DNA of 64,000 nt from Perkinsus marinus ATCC 50983 (Eukaryota; Perkinsozoa; Perkinsida; Perkinsidae): the NCBI RefSeq assembly GCF_000006405.1, contig NW_003205565.1, forward strand, positions 32,015-96,014, written 5' to 3'. A model generated the notes under the pieces. That model had not been told where the DNA came from. It was given only the letters and a program-made list of their open reading frames with translations, and ran no database searches. Position numbers and translations under genes: made by a program. Position 1 is the stretch's first letter. Each line of letters opens with the position of its first letter. Shown one piece after another: positions 1 through 12,165 of this stretch.

Positions 1-612
1 CCGCTGAGATCGTACCGTTAGGAGCAGGCCAACTCCCTTGGTTAATTCTTTCAAATTTGCGCCATTAAAGTAGGTTTCGCCAGTTTTTCGGCCAATCTGT
101 ATATAGCGGATATTGCCTGGCTCGAACGGTAACTATATGTGAGTGAAAATGTTGAAGCGTGCCAACAGGTAATTCAACCCGGATTTATTTTCATCGATAT
201 TCATCCTCGCTTGCCAACAATAGAATCGTTACTAGTTGAAATGCAATTCCAATGGGAGCGGTGCCGATATGTCTAGGATTCCATTTTTGTTGTCTATTTC
301 GCGCTTGGTTCCAGTTGTCAATTCATGGGTATTGTCATTGCCTCTCGGTCGCATATCCCAACTTCAGCACTATCCGATCCCCGGAGGCCTCCTCCAAAAG
401 AGGATATCATGTGGACGGTAGATCGATGCCGCGTGTCGATCCATAGATGGCCACAGCCTAGCTATCCACTGAGGAATAGTATTGTGACCCTCAGTCTCAT
501 TCTCTCTCAAGGGTCCATTTTTGTTCATTGTTGCGGCATTGCAGTAGCAGGGTGCTTTTATGAGAGAAAAGTATTCTTTACCCTCGGTTGACTAATAAAG
601 TGATAGTACTTT
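1..612. other. No gene recognised
   Basis: Only short overlapping open frames occur here and none shows a recognisable domain. A frame at 325-591 could be the 3' end of a gene to the left, but nothing in it supports a function. Confidence 0.3.
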
Positions 613-827
613 TTGATTGTCTTATTCGGCATGGGCAACCGCTCCGAGCAACCCAGATCTCCCCGAGAATATCTGAGACGCCTCATCGGCTTCCTTTATC
701 GTGTGCGAAATGAGCTGCTAGTGTATCTTCAAATCGGCCTTGTTATGATAATAGCGAGTTGGTTGGGTCCAGCAAACCGTCCACTTGGTAGTCCCAGGGT
801 CTTCACTCAGCACAAGGGAGTGTCTTG

Positions 828-3110
828 ATGTTCTTGTCTCTGCAACACTCAGGGCGTGTGCTGATGGTGATCCTTGCGTCTGTTCTCTTCGTGGGGACGG
901 GCTCGCTGAGCCTCGGCACGAAGCTTCCCGACAGTAGTCTCAGACGAAGCAGAATGATGCACCTATTGGTGAGTCTGGAGCGAGTGGGACGGGTGGTTGT
1001 GGATAACCCTCTCGATGAACATTCGTTTGGCGGGTCCACAGTAATCGTACGTAGTTCGAGGCGACATCACTGCGACTGATTTATAACAAAAACGATTCCG
1101 AGAAGGAGAGAGTACTCCTTGTTGTTGACCTCAGGCGCCAGTCTGCGCTTCCTTCGTCCTGTTCCTGTTACTAAAGCCATACGGTTCTCCCCAGTCTCGC
1201 TCGACGGGTGTCGTGCTGGTCGACCCAGGCACGGGACGGCATGAAGTCCAGAACCTCCTCCCTGGTACGTCCCTAGAGGTGCAGTCATTGATGTGTTTCG
1301 CTTAGTGTCATCGTACTGACGTTGGTAGAGCATAGACGCCTCCGTTACTCCTCAGGGTCCACAGTCGTTATTCCAGCGAGATTTGAAGCTGACTATCTGG
1401 TAAAGACTATCTTTTATACCTTCGAGTACACACCTCCTGACCTCTTGGCGGAGATTCTCGTGGTTGATGATAATTCAGAACATCCATTAGAGCCTTTAGT
1501 GGTACAGTCCTTCGAGGAAGGTGGTGTATTACAAAGTCTCACACCCGAGCAAAAGGCTAAGATACGCATACTACGATTGCCGCAGCGTGAAGGGTTAATT
1601 CGCGCTAAGATAATTGGGGCTGACTCGGCCAGGGGTACGTACATATTATTCCTGGACGGCCATTGCAGAGTTGTACCGGGTTATATGCAGTCCATGATAA
1701 ACATGATAACTAGCAATGGTTACAAGACCATCGTCACTCCTATTGTTACAAACGTCAATGGTGAGAAACGATATTAATCTTCACGGTGATCGATAGATGA
1801 ACCTGTCAGGTACTTCATGGGAGCATATGTCTTTATCGGGCGGAGCGAAGATGATGTTTGAATGGAACTTTGAGTTCTACTGGTTCGAAGATAATAATGA
1901 TGAGGTGCCAATAGCAGTCGGGGGAATCCAGCTGATGACTAAACGTTGGTGGACCGAATCTGGTGGATACGACCAAGGTAGGGCAGTATGAGTTTAGACC
2001 GTCAGCACCCTCTTTGTAACTCTAGGTATGCTCGATTGGGGTGGAGAGAATATCGAACAATCTCTGCGTGTATGGATGTGTGGCGGAAAGATACTTGTTG
2101 ACCGTCAAGCCAAGATAGGTCACATTTTCCAGAGGCCGGCGCCTAAGAATAAAGTCAGAAGTGGACAGGTGCCACAATTGGTCGGATGAATTGGTCACCG
2201 TATCAGGTCCGATACTCAGGTCCAGCGTAATCATGCTCGCGCCGCGTTGCTGTATCTCGATGAGAAGCTGAGCTGGTTCCTGGACAACCACGCCGCTGCT
2301 AGAAGCGAAATATCGAAGCATCAGTTGGGGCCTCATATCGGCGATAGATTGGCGGTGAGTGTATTGTGTTGGTGGTCAGGTTGTCAATCTCAACTCAGTA
2401 AGTCGTGAATCACTAGGCTTCATCATCAGGTTCGGCATAGCCTGCAGTGCAAGTCGTTCGACGAGGGCTTCATGGAGCGCTTCTGGTCCGTGTTCGAGAA
2501 CCAGGCATTGCTCCTCGATAAAGTGCACCTTATCAAGCATAAGAGAAGTCGTCTGTGCCTGGCTCTGGTATTAATAGCAGCATCTCACTTCCTATGGGGT
2601 ACTTCACTTCATCTCTCGCCACAACTTATTCTTTCACTGGACAGTTGGTGGCGGAACTTGCCACATTCAATATACGCTCAGATTTCTGCTATTGTTGGTT
2701 TGCTGTTAGATTCGTACTACCAAAGATATGCACGTCAAGGATGTCAACGCTCAGGCTGAATTACGATTGAAACCTTGCGATCCTCGTGACAGTGGAATGC
2801 TATGGATGCGCGTGAGATCTCCGCCTATTTAGGGACGGTGAGTTTATTCATAGGGCTACTCGGGAACAAGAGTGGTTAACAAACGCTTCAACAAATGCAT
2901 TGATCGAGGGAATAAGCCATTTGGTCGAGCTCAAGTCATTGCCTTCGCATGTGATCGTCATAACACCAACGTCAATCAGCGATGGTATTGGGATAATGGC
3001 CGCTTGTACAGGTGAGCCGGATGGGCACGTAGCGAACTCGTTACATTACGAGTATACTGTGTTTCTTCTCGCTCGTGCGATAAGAAGAAGCAACCCTCAG
3101 TATCGCAGTG
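828..3110 (+). CDS. Polypeptide N-acetylgalactosaminyltransferase with ricin-type lectin tail
   Basis: This enzyme transfers GalNAc from UDP-GalNAc to Ser/Thr of proteins in the Golgi, starting mucin-type O-glycans. The start at 828 is chosen because the first exon encodes a short cytosolic end and a hydrophobic signal anchor (VLMVILASVLFVGTGSL), the usual type II topology. The exon at about 1340-1770 holds the GT-A catalytic part: TVVIPARFEADYLVKTIFYT, then ILVVDDNS, REGLIRAKIIGADSARG and FLDGHCRV, the last with the DxH metal motif. The exons at 1800-2170 hold the second conserved part, with GGIQLMTKRWW and GMLDWGGENIEQSLRVWMCG. LQCKSF follows near 2440. The exons at about 2700-3010 resemble a ricin B lectin repeat, with a Cys-rich stretch and NQRWYWDNGRLY. 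At least eight short GT-AG introns are needed. The exact 3' end is uncertain. Family assignment is firm, exon edges approximate. Confidence 0.85.
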
Positions 3111-3162
3111 TTATTGATGTCGGATATTCCGTACGCGCTCTCCGATCAGCCCAAATCGTGGT

Positions 3163-3613
3163 GTGAGCTCTTTCCGTGCACCTCCCGCTGGTATGGATGA
3201 AGACAGCAAAGGGACATTATGTATATCGGGGCCAGCAGCTGATGGAAAGCAGCTGGAAGTGTCGCCACAAGATCAGACCGATCCGAAAAGTGAGTCCGAT
3301 ATTGATATCGTTATCCTGACATCAATTCTGTCGTATGCTCCGTATCTCACAATGTATTACTTGCAACAATGCGACGCTCAACATGTAAACCCCTCTCCAT
3401 TCTTGCTTGGGAGACTCCGATGCTCTCCCTGTGTGCTCGATTGATTGGGTCCTTAGGAGCACCGCTGTAATACTGTGCTCAGATGACCTCCTCATAGCCG
3501 CGAACAAATACCCAAAAGTGTTTATGATTCCGTGTCAATCGAGATCAACGTCCGGGCAGCATGGATATGTGCCAGATCTGCTCGAGTTTGAGGCTGTCTT
3601 TTTGCACAGCTGA
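3163..3613 (+). CDS. Unidentified 3' exons, possibly a separate gene
   Basis: Two overlapping frames look coding. One (from 3163) contains DIDIVILTSILSYAPYLTMY. The other (ending at 3613) contains DDLLIAANKYPKVFMIPCQS and ends GYVPDLLEFEAVFLHS before a stop. A short intron near 3400 would connect them. They lie just downstream of the lectin-like exons of the GalNAc-transferase on the same strand, so they are either its last exons or a small neighbouring gene. I recognise no domain. Confidence 0.35.
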
Positions 3614-4219
3614 TATCTTGCTGTTCTTTCGCGTGGCTATGATTACTTGGTTGCGTTATCAGTGTGATCTGAATTGTTTTACATAGTCGTTATTGTATTT
3701 TGGGGTTACACGATACAACTTGTCCCCTGAGATTACCTTGTTCTTAACCCGACCTAGAAACGAGGGTGGGAGGAAGCATATAGAAGAGAATTGAGACACG
3801 TTTTTCGATGTAGCAAGGATCTTCTCCTTATCGTATCGTCGTAATTGGCCTCCCCCCACGCCCCACTCCCGATCGTGAGTGGAGCATCGTGGTACCCAAT
3901 AAGGTGAAAATCATCCGTCTACTAAGTTCTCACGCTGCTCGCCAATTTGTACTTCTGCGCATGTTACCTTTCTCTAAAGCACGGGGTGAAACTGAGAACT
4001 CTTATCGTTTCGAACTCGGAACTCAAGCCCAGCACAGGCTAGTTGCCTTGGCAATACGATGACCGTCTAGAATAGCAAGCTGACTAGGCTTCTACCCGGT
4101 GAGAGAGTATCAACAAGAGTGAAATAAATGACCCAACAAAAAAGTCATGGCTGTGTTTCTTGAATATTCTACATGAAGTTGTGGAGAAAACAGCCAAATC
4201 CTGATCTAGACGTGATCAG
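3614..4219. other. Intergenic, convergent gene ends
   Basis: This is the space between a plus-strand and a minus-strand gene that converge. No coding signal, RNA gene or repeat was seen. Confidence 0.4.
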
Positions 4220-7200
4220 CTAATACTCGAACATGTCAGGGGCGATCCCGATGAGCTCCTCAAGAGTCTCAGCGTCACCGATATGTATACAAAGCTCAGC
4301 TATCTCCCTAGCAGCATCTGGGGTGATGACCGAGTCTTGGCTGTAAGACTTAGAGGCATACAACCTCCGCCTCAAAAATTGAGCTCCTGTGATGACCTAA
4401 AGCATGATATTAGGGATGCCGCGCCCAAACTCTACTGCGCTAGCCCTCATACTTTGCCCCGTATCCTTGCTTCCAGAAAATCGATATATTTAGCTGCATT
4501 GGAGGCAGCCTTTGGAACACCATTTCGACGACCGACCGAGCCGCAACACGGTGCACCGGCATAACCCTTGGACAGCTCGCTACGGCATACGTCCAGTAAC
4601 CCTCCAGGAGAGCACCTGACGACGGTCGCAGCTACTGCTATGATACTCTATTCTAGAGACAACTTGTTTCAGACGAGAGCAAACGTTGGCGAAAAACCCA
4701 GTAATCGATGGAACAGTGCAATCGTGAGGAATCGGAGCAGAGGACTGAGTTTATAGCGGTCCGGGTGGTGGGATGCCACAACGTCTGTACCAGATCTCCT
4801 CCATAGTGCGCTCCTGAATAGCCCCTCTATCATTCCACCAAAACTTCACTCTCCGAACAGCATCATTTCTATGTGCTCGACGCATGTTCTCCAGTAACAA
4901 TGAAATCGGAATCAACTCCGAAACCTAATAGAGCAGATAATCGACCAAGTGAAAGTCCTGAATGGGAACCACCTGACCACCAGCACAACAATCTGCGCTG
5001 GTCGCTCGTCTTTGAATAGCTCTGGCGAGCAGAGCCGCCACAGTAACAAACGCCGCATTCTCAAAATCACTGAGTTGAACGTCAGGCGTCCTCAGCTCAA
5101 CTCGCCAATGAATGTTCTCTTGGGCCGGCGGTGGCGGTTTCAGCCGCACCTAGCGCGTTAATGATTCAAAGTTATCCAACCAGTCGTGAAAGTATTACGA
5201 TTGGGCACAACGTTGAATACATGCCCTCAAAATGCTCAGTCGAGACAGAATTGTCCAGATCTATCCTCTCTTTGAAGATGATCATCGGGTCTCTGAAGAG
5301 ACGATTAATGCAGTGCAGTGACCAACCCTGATCTAAGGATTTGTCTAAGCTTATGTGGAGAGACAACTAGTGCAAAGAGATTATGCCAGTGCTATTGTGA
5401 ATTTAGACCATCAGAACAAATGCTCACCTATAGAAGCAGTAGGCCATGTAATCAGCCAGAGGCTCATCCATACCGCCTTCGATGAGTCTCAGTTTCTGAT
5501 CGGAACGGTGCTCCACGGGCAGGTCTGACATCTTAACTGCTTGAGCACACTGACTGACGTATCTGAATACGGCGAACTATCAACGACCGGAAATCACAAC
5601 GAATTGGGAACTAAATAACCGCACACCCAATATACCGAGTACAGTCGAACAAACGACTATTCAATATCCCTATACTCCGACAATCTACGAACAATGGATC
5701 CACGAGAGAGTGAGGAGTCAAGCGGAGCAGTTCTCTGTGTTATTATTACCTGTGGATGACTTCTGGCATGCGCCCTTGTTGTCTGTACACAGCGTTCCCT
5801 CGAGTCGCCTCCGCGAGAGTTCGATCATCGACACACTGGTTGAGCAGCTGATACCGAACATCGTAATCCGACACTAAGCCTGACAAGATCAACGTTGAAT
5901 TTACCAGACACGGCTCGCTAGTGACCTCGCTGGAACGGCGCTGCTGCTGCCAACGCCATAAAAAGCGGAGAAACGACACAAAACTGGTCATGGAGGGCCC
6001 TGGCGGCATCCAGACTTGCGGATTCGAAAGTCATCTGAGTGGAGCTCACCATACAAACCATTGCTTCACACTGTATGAATTCATCGAATGCAGGCTGGTG
6101 AGTGCTGACCGACCTGTAGGCAGCTCTGCCCGAAGCCGAAGACCGTGGCGTCCATATAAATCCTTCCCTTCAGTGGGTTCATCTCGTCAATAGCAGCATT
6201 TTGCTGCACTTCCCATGCCGAAAGTTCCGGATCACAGTCGATGGTACCCCAGGTGGGAGTATTTTTGTCTTTATACAGCGGAGCCGAGATGCACACCTGG
6301 AATTGGCAAAGGAGAATCAGCCAGAAACCAATCCTAACCGCATATAACGAGTAGCCTAATACGCAAATGGTAGCTAGCTGGTGAAGGGGACACAGACCGC
6401 ATTAATGGCGTATCCCAAGCATCAACAGGAGAACTAGAGCAATTGATTCAGATCAGAGAATCTCCGGTCCCACCTTGGCTCCTTTGCGTTTCCTAACGCT
6501 CCGCGTAAGTGTTTGGAATCTGGCATGATTGGTTATGACGCTCTCTGGCACCATTATGCTTCTCGAAGCCGGGCCTCCGAGAGCCTCCCCATCGTGTGTA
6601 TAGGAAGCTCCCATCGTAGGGAAGGCAGCGATGCTCGCAAGCTCAACACCATCGGGTAAAACCTCTTTGATCAGTTTACGACGTGTACGAAGGCTGTCGA
6701 AAACCCTGGCGGAAAAATCGGGTTGAACGAGATCCATCGGGGGGTCCGACACTGCCTCTACCATATAAGAGGCGTACCTAACAAGTACAACATAGTTAAG
6801 AAGGCATCATTATTTCAGCTGCATGCCGACGTAATGATATACATCGATAATAGACAAGACTAAGAGAGTACTCAACTTACTCAGGTCGCCAGATGTCGCC
6901 GTCACCCTTCCGAAGGATGGATATCAGCTCATCAGCATGGCAATAAGGTTTGGGTGGCTTCCCCTTCTCCATTTGGATGAGCATGTATTCCATCTAATAT
7001 CAGAATACTTCCAAACCATGCACCAGAAGAGGCAATTTCAACTCTACCTCGTCTCCCCATTTGAGCCTACATAGTGGCTTCGTCCAATTCCGAGAACGCT
7101 GCCAGTTATTCAGTAGTTGCTCGATCGCAGAGCTCTTTACCACCTGAGCGAACGACCACTGTTCCTGTGGATGGGACTAGTACTTGACGAATTCTCATGG

Positions 7201-7397
7201 AGGGTTCCATGGGCAGATTCTGCACATCTGTATGTGCACTGGAGATCATCCTACCCCCTCTAGAGTGAGTTAAGAGCATTTCCTTATTCGATTGGCGACA
7301 CACAGAGTGGAAACAGGTATCAAATCGTTATGGCTACCTCATGCGTCTTCCTAGCCTCCTCGAAAGGGATTGGAGTGTAGGCATCCAAAAAGCCCAT
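4220..7397 (-). CDS. Glutamate-cysteine ligase, catalytic subunit
   Basis: It ligates glutamate and cysteine with ATP, the first and limiting step of glutathione synthesis in the cytosol. The start is at 7397 (MGFLDAYTPIPFEEARKTHE), matching the family N-terminus. LKWGDE plus MEYMLIQMEK follows across an intron near 7010-7070. The exon at 6460-6760 carries the family core (EVLPDGVELASIAAFP, FQTLTRSVRKRKG). The exon at 6100-6290 has APLYKDKNTPTWGTID and IYMDATVFGFGQSCLQV. Near 5130 is MRLKPPPPAQENIHWRVELR with VQLSDFENAAF, the most diagnostic block. After 4900 comes ENMRRAHRNDAVRRVKFWW. The protein ends IGIAPDMFEY at 4220. About eight or more short introns interrupt it. Length and domain order fit the eukaryotic GCLC family. 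Function is certain, exon limits approximate. Confidence 0.9.
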
Positions 7398-7684
7398 GAT
7401 AAGTGGAAAGAGTGTGAGAAAAGCTACAACTACCTGGAATTATCACTCTTAAGGGAGATCAACGACACGCGTGAGAAAATAAATTTATTTCACAACACAT
7501 AATACTAACATAATAGTACTAATGACTGACGACAGTTGAGCCCTGCTGTGAGCTGAAATCGAAGGCCGAATATATTGCTCTTCCTAATTGGATGCGAGGA
7601 ACTTCAAGGATTCTCAAGAGAATAACCGCCCTGGACACCACAATACACAGATAATCAAGAAACACATCGAAACTTCATGCATCA

Positions 7685-10302
7685 TCACTTCTCGGTTTTC
7701 CCACTCTCGAGTTTGAGCCTAGCGAGCTTCCGATCAAGAGCGGTCTGCTTCCCTTCAAGCCATTGTCGCCGCTCGTTCGCCAGCTTCACTGTCCATCCCG
7801 TCCAACGCCAATTAGGCAGGTGATTTACTCGCTTCAACCACACTCCATGATACCTGTGCAGACATACATGTGGAGTGAAACATCATCTCTTTAGACTGGC
7901 CCCTGCTACAAACATGCAGTCATAAAACCCCGCATTTCCAGTGATTACTCAATAAAGAAAGCCATCTGATGATCTCACCAAAGTGAACTATCGCTGGAAC
8001 TCGGAGACGACAGATATCAGCATTGCACTATAAGTTCACGGAAGCCTGCTGCTGAATAAGCCCAAGTACCCACGACTATCACCTCAAACTGCCCTTATAA
8101 TCATCAATAGCCTTCTCCTCCCATAGCCTGATCTTCCCCTTGTCCGTTCCACGATCTATGATAATCTCGGCATCCAGTAGATACCTCCTGGACTCGGTAC
8201 GAGCGCGTTTTCCATTCTCTGGCATCAATCCCGGCAACCCGCCAGGATACACGCCCCTAACCAGGTACTGGGGTGCTGAAAAGACCGATCATTCACCGCA
8301 ACAACGCCCATTTTAGAGACCCTCGAATCGAGATACTGACACGCACACACCAGTTGTGACACCAGGGTCCAACTATCAGACCGACGAACCCTTCGCGTGG
8401 ACGATATGCAATAATACCACCGAATGGGAGTGGTGAGATATCGGGTTCCGTAATCCGAGCATGCATTGACCCGATATGGATTACCGTTGTCTGGCAAGCT
8501 CCGTGCATCCTTCTGTGTAGTACCATAAAAAGGATATTCATACCCGGACTGGAATTTATCGCTGAGATGGACGAGAAGGTCCCCCCAAACAAGTCGACAA
8601 GACGCGTACGAGCGACGCCAAGACAAGCCGAGTTAACGAATGGCGACGGATCAATGTATACAAAAGCAGGTCGTCCAACTAACTGCAGGGACGGTGAAGT
8701 TTTGGGACGTTCGCAGAGAGTACCGCACACAGGTAAAACTACAGAGTTCGGTCGCTCACCGATACTATAACGCCATCTTACCCCTTCTCATGCAGCAGTG
8801 CGACAACTTTCTGCATGAACTCCTCGTTGTCGGTTACCACATGGAACTCCCCTTCACCCTCCCTGAAGAATGGTAAAACAGTCCATCTAGAACTTCATAT
8901 GAGATCCGTTTCACAAGATCGCTAATAAAACTCATGAAAGTCTCGTTGTGCTCATGAATGCGACAAGGAGAATCGTCCAGAGTAACGTCTTGTCAGAGTT
9001 GACACTACCAATGAAGTCTAAATTCCCAGGCCCAGGAAAATCACAGAACGATGGTCAAACACACGTACCCGCGATCCAGTCTGGATTAGCCACACTCACT
9101 TAAGAACATCATAAACTGTGTTGAAGAGTGTCGAAGTGAGGTTCACTGGTCGATGCCGACTTACTGCTCCAGCATCGAGATGATGAAAATACACCCGTCT
9201 CACCTGATGGGCGAGCTCTGGCTGGAGGAGTCTGAAGAGAATCTGATGGCCGCCTGCATTCGGAACAACATGCAGGTCTATAAGTTCCCGTGGCCGAAAA
9301 GATGCTATTGGCGAAATCAAAATCAACAACACTTCACCTAAAGCGCCCCACATAAGACAGGTTATCACGGACCCATGGTATGTGCTCGACCAGAGAGCTA
9401 CATGCCATTATCGAGAAGAATGAGGGTCCCAAGGACGAACCTCAAAGCCGTCTTATAGTGCCCCAGCAACAAGCGCATATTCGGTAAGGATATCTCGGAT
9501 TCAACGTCGATGTTGAAGGCCTTAGCAGCACTCATGTAGAGCCAAAACATGCGGGGGTTAGCATTCGTCGCGGCGAGCATATTCAGACTAGACCGTTCCC
9601 TGTAGCCTGGAAAATAGGTGAAAACCTACAGCGGAGCGAAGCTCGGGATTACTCCTATTCACTGCCCAAGTTGGATCGCCAGTTCCGGAAATTTCCACCT
9701 CCATTTCCCGGCCATCCTCGAATACACTCTCACCATCCATGAAGTACCTTGATTGAACTTCAGCACGCAAGCAGACAAAGGAAGGCTCCGCATAGCTCAC
9801 CAATCCTGGAATCGAGGCAGACGCATCTGAAACCCAGTGGGGGTGAATACGATGCCGGGGCCCTTCCACAGGTGATAGGGCGTTCGCTCGTTGAGCTGAT
9901 GAATCCATTCCGAATGATTATCTGCGTATGCTCGCTGCAATGCCGCAAAGCGTGACGCTGTAGAGAACGTTCCGGTAGTATCATCTGAAGGGTTCACAAA
10001 TAACTGAGGTTTAGTCCCACGGCACGCTCCTGGATTTCGAAAGCATCGTGAAGCAAGCGCGCACTAGCAATGACAACCTGAAACTCACTTACCTGTAGTG
10101 TGAATAACAGCAGCGGGAGCTTCGTAACCGGAATTGACGGCGGAGGCCTCTGCAAATGAAAGCTGGCGGCCAGGCTGTCGAAGGATCATCAAGAATAATG
10201 AAACATCACAAACCCTGTAGGATAGTTCTCTTCAACGCAGAGCGACTGTTTGAGTGAATTCGCACTTCCAAGTTCCCAAAGACGCAATGAAGGATCCATG
10301 CT
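7685..10302 (-). CDS. Unidentified multi-exon protein
   Basis: A run of minus-strand exons can be linked by GT-AG introns. The likely start is at 10302 (MSMDPSLRLWELGSANSLKQ). Later exons contain HSEWIHQLNERTPYHLWKG (about 9870), FMDGESVFEDGREMEVEI (about 9720), MFWLYMSAAKAFNIDVESEI (about 9530), YPFYGTTQKDARSLPDNG (about 8540) and DRGTDKGKIRLWEEKAIDDY (about 8120). The last exon is basic and ends at 7685 with ARLKLESGKTEK. No domain, signal peptide or membrane segment is recognised. The basic tail and several W/Y-rich blocks suggest a folded nucleic-acid- or organelle-associated protein, but that is a guess. It lies in the same direction as its two neighbours. Confidence 0.5.
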
Positions 10303-10409
10303 CATTCCTAAGCACGTTCAAATTGCCCGCACTCTCGGAACAGCCATTATCGAACTAAAGTCTGAGGAATACATGATGCAGTAGTAATAACGTCAGAGAG
10401 CTTTATGTT

Positions 10410-10850
10410 TCATGAGATGCCAGGTTCAATATGACGCTCAGTCTCCTGATTCGGACTCGAACTGAAGTACTCAGCTGGAGAGTGTATCTCAAGCTCTCTG
10501 AGCTCCTCTATTTCCCCCTCCTCGGAGCCCATTTCTTCACACCACGTCACGAAGCCGCTGAGAGAGCCGGTTGCTCTCTGCGAACCATCAAGTTGACGGC
10601 TCGTTGCCGTTCCAAAATCAACGACGCTTCCACCCTCCCTCCACGATTCCAGAGGGGCATCCTCAAGCTTCACTTCATCGTCTTTTCCACCCACATCTGC
10701 CGTCCCTCCCAAACACCGCGGTGACGATATTTCTATCAGAGCGGACGTGCATGGCAGCAGCCGGGTGGACTTGATGTGATCTACCTCACGGCTCAGTCTT
10801 TGCTTATTCATCTGAGGAAGCATCAGCAGACTCAGACTGCCGTTCGGCAC
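10410..10850 (-). CDS. Short acidic ORF, doubtful
   Basis: A 146-codon frame, Ser/Glu-rich (CEEMGSEEGEIEELRELEIH), with no domain seen. It overlaps the end of the upstream coiled-coil gene by 46 bases and ends about 100 bases before the likely start of the next gene. It could be an extra exon of either neighbour, a small gene, or chance. Confidence 0.25.
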   Translation of the reverse strand: MPNGSLSLLMLPQMNKQRLSREVDHIKSTRLLPCTSALIEISSPRCLGGTADVGGKDDEVKLEDAPLESWREGGSVVDFGTATSRQLDGSQRATGSLSGFVTWCEEMGSEEGEIEELRELEIHSPAEYFSSSPNQETERHIEPGIS

Positions 10851-12165
10851 TCAGCATTAGAGCGATCGTGCGCACCTCCATATCAGATTTCAACTTGTCC
10901 ATTTCGATCCGGAACTGATCAATCACGAATTCCCTTTTATAGTCGATGGACTTCGGGCTGGATATCTTTTCTCGGAACGACCTCGTCAACGAGGGTGTCG
11001 GACTTCTGACTTTGAACTGCCGGCCAGGAGGATCCAATAAGCTGTATTTGGATCCCTCAAGAATCGACTGGCTTGAGGTATTCGCAAGCTTGGCAGTAGA
11101 GGCTTGGCGGATTTCTCCGGTAGCTCCACTGTGGCATGTAACCTCTGCTTCACTTGTCCTATAACCATGTTCACCAGACTTTACCGTACCGGTCTCTGGC
11201 GCGGCTTCACTCTTATCTGAGAGAGTCAAGTCCATGGAACATAGAAGGTAGAATCACACGCCCACGATTACTATCTTTCCGATTCTTGTCAGCCTCCGGA
11301 TGCCTACTGTACCACTCAGCCCACTCAGCATCAATATCGATCACTTGCCGATGGTGTTGTGCAGCGCCCTTCTCTCTCACGCTACGTGCTTGCTCTTCCA
11401 CGTAGCCATTACCGTCTAGCTTGCTCTGAAGTAGACCATGTTCACATACGGGAGTTGGTTCTATACTACCACTTGTCCGAAAGGATTGCCGACTATTCGC
11501 CGACTCGCTATCACCCCAGACGACATCCCCGATGAATCTTGCTCCGCACTAGAATACCAGGCGAACGCTTGGTTACAGGTCACACAGAGAACTCACTACC
11601 GGCTTCTCTGGACTTTCTCTTCAAGAACTAGGTCGCGCATCACTTCTTCCTCCTTTGCTCGCCTCTCCCTCGCCTTCTTCTCCGCTATTTGCGCTTCCAG
11701 CTCGGCGGCATATCTTCTGCTAGGTGATATATCATGAGGCATCTTCTCCTCGCTTTTCTTCTCATACCACTCTCTCGATAAATCATGCTCATGTAGGGCG
11801 CGTCGAGGAGAATCACACCGTTCGCGCTGCGTAGGTTCTCGCTTTTGTGATCGCTTCGGCCAGTCGAGCGGTACGGGTCCGGCAGCCTCCGCCCCATCCA
11901 ACAGTAAGCGTTGCAAGTACCTCATCATCGGGCCCCGTGCCACGCCGTTAGTCGACTTCATGAAAGAACCAAGTGCTCCATTAGGCGAGGGCAATCTTCG
12001 CATCAGGCGAGTGATAGGAGCAGCATACCCCCCACCAATCGGTCTGTAGTCCAATTGCGGCCCTGCAGTCTGCGGGAAGCCGCACTGAAGATCCATGAAC
12101 CTAACCTCTCGGGACGGACTGTCATCGGGGTGGTTATCGGTAGAGTGGTATCGATTAACCTGCAT
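10804..12165 (-). CDS. Coiled-coil protein, CSPP-like
   Basis: Three exons give a hydrophilic protein of roughly 400 residues. Exon 1 (12165 to about 11610) starts MQVNRYHSTDNHPDDSPS and ends in a charged helix: AAELEAQIAEKKARERRAKE and EEVMRDLVLEEKV. Exon 2 (about 11560-11260) holds EEQARSVREKGAAQHHRQVI and AEWAEWYSRHPEADKNRK. Exon 3 (about 11215-10804) is Ser-rich and ends SADASSDE. The helix resembles repeats of centrosome and spindle pole or ciliary coiled-coil proteins such as CSPP1, which would suit a flagellate, but low-complexity helices match many families. Exon joins are supported by GT-AG sites near 11550-11610 and 11215-11255. Confidence 0.5.
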
